Assembly (NCBI RefSeq): GCF_900142925.1
Contig: NZ_FRCN01000006.1
Location: forward strand, 62,001-126,000
From: Chitinophaga sp. CF418
Lineage (GTDB): Bacteria > Bacteroidota > Bacteroidia > Chitinophagales > Chitinophagaceae
DNA: 64,000 nt
Direction: 5' to 3'
Below are positions 63,371 to 64,000 of the stretch, piece after piece. Made by a program: the position numbers and the translations under genes. The notes beneath the pieces are model-generated. The model was not told where the DNA came from, did no database searches, and saw only the letters and a program-made list of their open reading frames with translations. How positions within the stretch are numbered: position 1 is the first letter of the stretch; each line of letters begins with the position of its first letter.

Positions 63371-63378
63371 CAAATTTA
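63371..63378 (-). promoter_or_regulatory. Candidate -7 box for the VOC gene
   Basis: The minus strand reads TAAATTTG, matching TAnnTTTG, 54 bases upstream of the chosen start. A -33 TTG is not clear, so confidence is low. Confidence 0.3.
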
Positions 63379-63450
63379 AATGGATAATGAGATTCCAGGG
63401 GTGGCCATATCAGACAATGATGGGGTGGAATCGCGTCATTAACATAAGTG

Positions 63451-63948
63451 TCATGACCTGTCCCAGAACGCAGGTGGTTCAATACCCAGCGCCCGCAGGT
63501 ATACAAAGCCCTGTGCCCTGTGATGGATCTCATTATCGATAAAGTAAAACAGGAGGAACTGGATGGTGCCCTCCCATTGTCCGAAGGCGAGGTCAACTTC
63601 GTGGAATCTTTCAGGCTTTATCTGTGGCCATAGACGATTAATCTTTTCCGTTAGTTCGTCCCACATGTATAATAAGGACTCTTTGGTCTGCGGAGCAGAT
63701 TTTTTTTCCTGTTCTCCATAGGCCAGCCATTGGCCTGTAACGATGCCATCCATACCCGGATTACCCATATTGATCATTTCAAGGGCCAGTTCTGCGAATG
63801 GACGCATGCCTCCCACGGAGAAGGTAAAAAGTTCGGTTTCCGGAAAGGCTTCGATCACTCTACGGGTGAGCCGGCGATGTCCCTGCCAGTGTTCAAGCAG
63901 TTCTTCGGGGGTAATTACTGTTGCTGATGTGGTCAGTTGCTGTGTCAT
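63451..63948 (-). CDS. DinB-family protein
   Basis: The product has 165 residues, typical of DinB/YfiT-type four-helix bundles. Possible metal-binding histidines lie in the first helix (LLEHWQGHRRLTRR) and in the last core helix (NEIHHRAQGFVYLRALGIEP). Family members use a metal to transfer thiols or are of unknown function. The C-terminal GIEPPAFWDRS is a common ending in Bacteroidota homologues. It lies upstream of the VOC gene on the same strand with 134 bases between, so a joint operon is possible but not certain. Confidence 0.88.
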   Translation of the reverse strand: MTQQLTTSATVITPEELLEHWQGHRRLTRRVIEAFPETELFTFSVGGMRPFAELALEMINMGNPGMDGIVTGQWLAYGEQEKKSAPQTKESLLYMWDELTEKINRLWPQIKPERFHEVDLAFGQWEGTIQFLLFYFIDNEIHHRAQGFVYLRALGIEPPAFWDRS

Positions 63949-64000
63949 GTCCTGATGGGTTTAAAGATGAGTAATTTGCTTACAGTACAAAGGAAATCAT

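Noticed and set aside
1..64000. Insertion sequences, tRNA genes, CRISPR arrays and prophage
   Set aside because: I looked for transposase motifs, cloverleaf-like stretches, spaced direct repeats and phage structural genes, and saw none that I could support.

Overview
The window looks like a chromosome segment from a Chitinophaga-like member of the Bacteroidota. The grounds are a SusC/SusD pair behind an ECF sigma factor and FecR, many Sec or lipoprotein signal peptides, LytS/LytTR signalling, Rhs proteins of the Bacteroidota type, weak or absent Shine-Dalgarno sequences, and a few TAnnTTTG promoter boxes. I see no tRNA, rRNA, CRISPR array or intact insertion sequence. The genus is an inference.

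Layout. 0-0.6 kb: the start of a (2Fe-2S) ferredoxin-like gene on the minus strand behind a cobalamin riboswitch. 0.9-5.9 kb: a surface fibre-like protein, then an AT-rich patch of small unknown membrane, lipoprotein and soluble genes mixed with decayed pieces. 5.9-12.9 kb: a 1484-residue WGR/SUKH-like/TPR protein, an S41-type peptidase homologue and an unknown protein. 12.9-14.0 kb: a long gap. 14.0-32.2 kb: a same-strand block of five genes encoding four secreted proteins (a 1854-residue PA14 protein, a 169-residue protein, an 1164-residue protein and a 2651-residue Rhs protein) and a lipoprotein. The Rhs protein ends in a GH73-like N-acetylglucosaminidase domain, and the lipoprotein is the likely immunity protein. 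32.3-37.1 kb: late corrin-ring genes, with cbiB, a CobD-like aminotransferase and cobQ overlapping on the minus strand and cobB/cbiA divergent. 37-52.5 kb: mixed envelope genes, including a LytS/LytTR pair, an MFS transporter, a MetX-like secreted hydrolase, a glycine-zipper lipoprotein, a parallel beta-helix lipoprotein and a TlpA-like protein that has lost its redox cysteines. 52.6-62.8 kb: ECF sigma, FecR, SusC with an STN domain, SusD, a PKD lipoprotein, an HGSNAT-like membrane protein and a nucleotide pyrophosphatase-like enzyme. 62.9-64 kb: a VOC-family protein and a DinB-family protein.

How they work together. The cobalamin genes cover a,c-amidation, the later amidations, aminopropanol phosphate supply and its attachment to the ring; the riboswitch at the left edge would sense the product. 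The sigma/FecR/SusC(STN) trio is the standard trans-envelope relay, in which substrate at the SusC porin releases sigma to transcribe the uptake operon. No glycoside hydrolase is present there, so the substrate may be phosphorylated or a phosphodiester. The Rhs block is the best candidate for an undescribed system: a multi-protein secreted assembly carrying a cell-wall hydrolase tip, paired with a membrane-anchored protector facing the same compartment. The decayed patch at 1.9-5.9 kb resembles an orphan immunity-gene bank, and the nearby giant WGR protein carries a SUKH-like segment, a fold common among immunity proteins.
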